Below, in pieces: positions 6,503 through 6,671 of a DNA stretch of 6,671 nucleotides (positions are counted from its first letter, which is position 1; each line of letters starts with the position of its first letter). The stretch is from assembly GCA_900756035.1 (NCBI GenBank), contig CAAEIR010000302.1, positions 1-6,671 of the forward strand, written 5' to 3'. The DNA comes from an uncultured Anaerostipes sp. Lineage in GTDB: Bacteria > Bacillota > Clostridia > Lachnospirales > Lachnospiraceae. The notes below the pieces were generated by a model. That model was not told where the DNA came from and searched no databases. It saw only the letters and a list, made by a program, of their open reading frames with translations. The translations under genes were made by a program, and so were the position numbers.

Positions 6503-6671
6503 ATGTCTGGATCAACAGGGACGTTGGAGAAATAAGGTTGTAGCGTTTCGAATGTCACCAGAGGAAGATGAACTTCTGGAAACAGCAGTCCGCTTATCAG
6601 GATTGACGAAACAAGAGTATATTGTCCGGAGATTACAGGAAAAAGAGGTTGTAGTAACCGGGAATCCGAGA
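6492..6671 (+). CDS. Small mobilization-type protein (MobC/ribbon-helix-helix-like), 3' end outside window
   Basis: Sixty codons are present and run off the window without a stop. The start at ATG 6492 has a strong GGGAGGAGG at 6475-6483, eight bases upstream. It overlaps the end of the integrase remnant by 11 nt in another frame. The segment KVVAFRMSPEEDELLETAVRLSG (roughly residues 15-37) followed by LTKQEYIVRRL has the beta-strand/helix/helix pattern of ribbon-helix-helix DNA-binding proteins. It resembles MobC-type relaxosome accessory proteins found beside integrases in Clostridial mobile elements, which bind near oriT and help the relaxase. No relaxase is visible, so the role comes from resemblance only; it could instead be a regulator. 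It has its own ribosome binding site and could still be expressed, but the terminator at 5914-5977 should block read-through from the recombinase operon. Confidence 0.72.
   Translation, partial: MSAKCLDQQGRWRNKVVAFRMSPEEDELLETAVRLSGLTKQEYIVRRLQEKEVVVTGNPR

Noticed and set aside
1..6671. CRISPR array, tRNA or rRNA gene, insertion sequence transposase
   Set aside because: No regularly spaced repeats, no tRNA-like TTCGANNC arm with an acceptor stem, no rRNA signature and no DDE-type coding region were found.

Overview
The window is AT-rich, with strong Shine-Dalgarno sequences (GGAGG-type), short or overlapping gene junctions and protein families typical of Clostridia. The best guess is a gut Lachnospiraceae-like Firmicute. 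Every recognisable gene points to an integrated mobile element, such as an integrative conjugative or mobilizable element. The host assignment is inferred from base composition and family resemblance only.

Layout from left to right. Positions 1-186 hold no complete gene but contain a large imperfect hairpin (about 62-134) and a 10-bp palindrome (135-144). Next comes a compact pair: a PemK/MazF-family endoribonuclease toxin (187-567) and an overlapping small protein (548-796) resembling the uncharacterised DUF6870 family. No MazE-like antitoxin is visible. A 139-nt leader with small inverted repeats then leads into three tandem, same-strand large serine recombinases (936-2633, 2634-4334, 4325-5899). 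They are abutting or overlapping, so almost certainly one transcript. Each has its own catalytic serine, Recombinase domain, four-cysteine zinc ribbon and coiled coil. A long stem-loop followed by a T-run (5914-5977) ends the operon.

Immediately after the terminator lies the C-terminal catalytic half of a phage-type tyrosine integrase (about 5987-6502). It lacks its N-terminal domains, its first catalytic arginine and any ribosome binding site, so it is a pseudogene. Its tail overlaps the start of a small ribbon-helix-helix/MobC-like gene that runs off the window at 6671.

Interpretation (inference): the three serine recombinases are the integration/excision machinery of one element. The broken integrase plus mobilization-type gene are the edge of a second, older element. 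The junction between them probably lies in roughly 5959-5990. The toxin and its partner may stabilise the serine-recombinase element. The most interesting points are the triple-recombinase operon, the toxin lacking a recognised antitoxin, and the junction with the decapitated tyrosine integrase.
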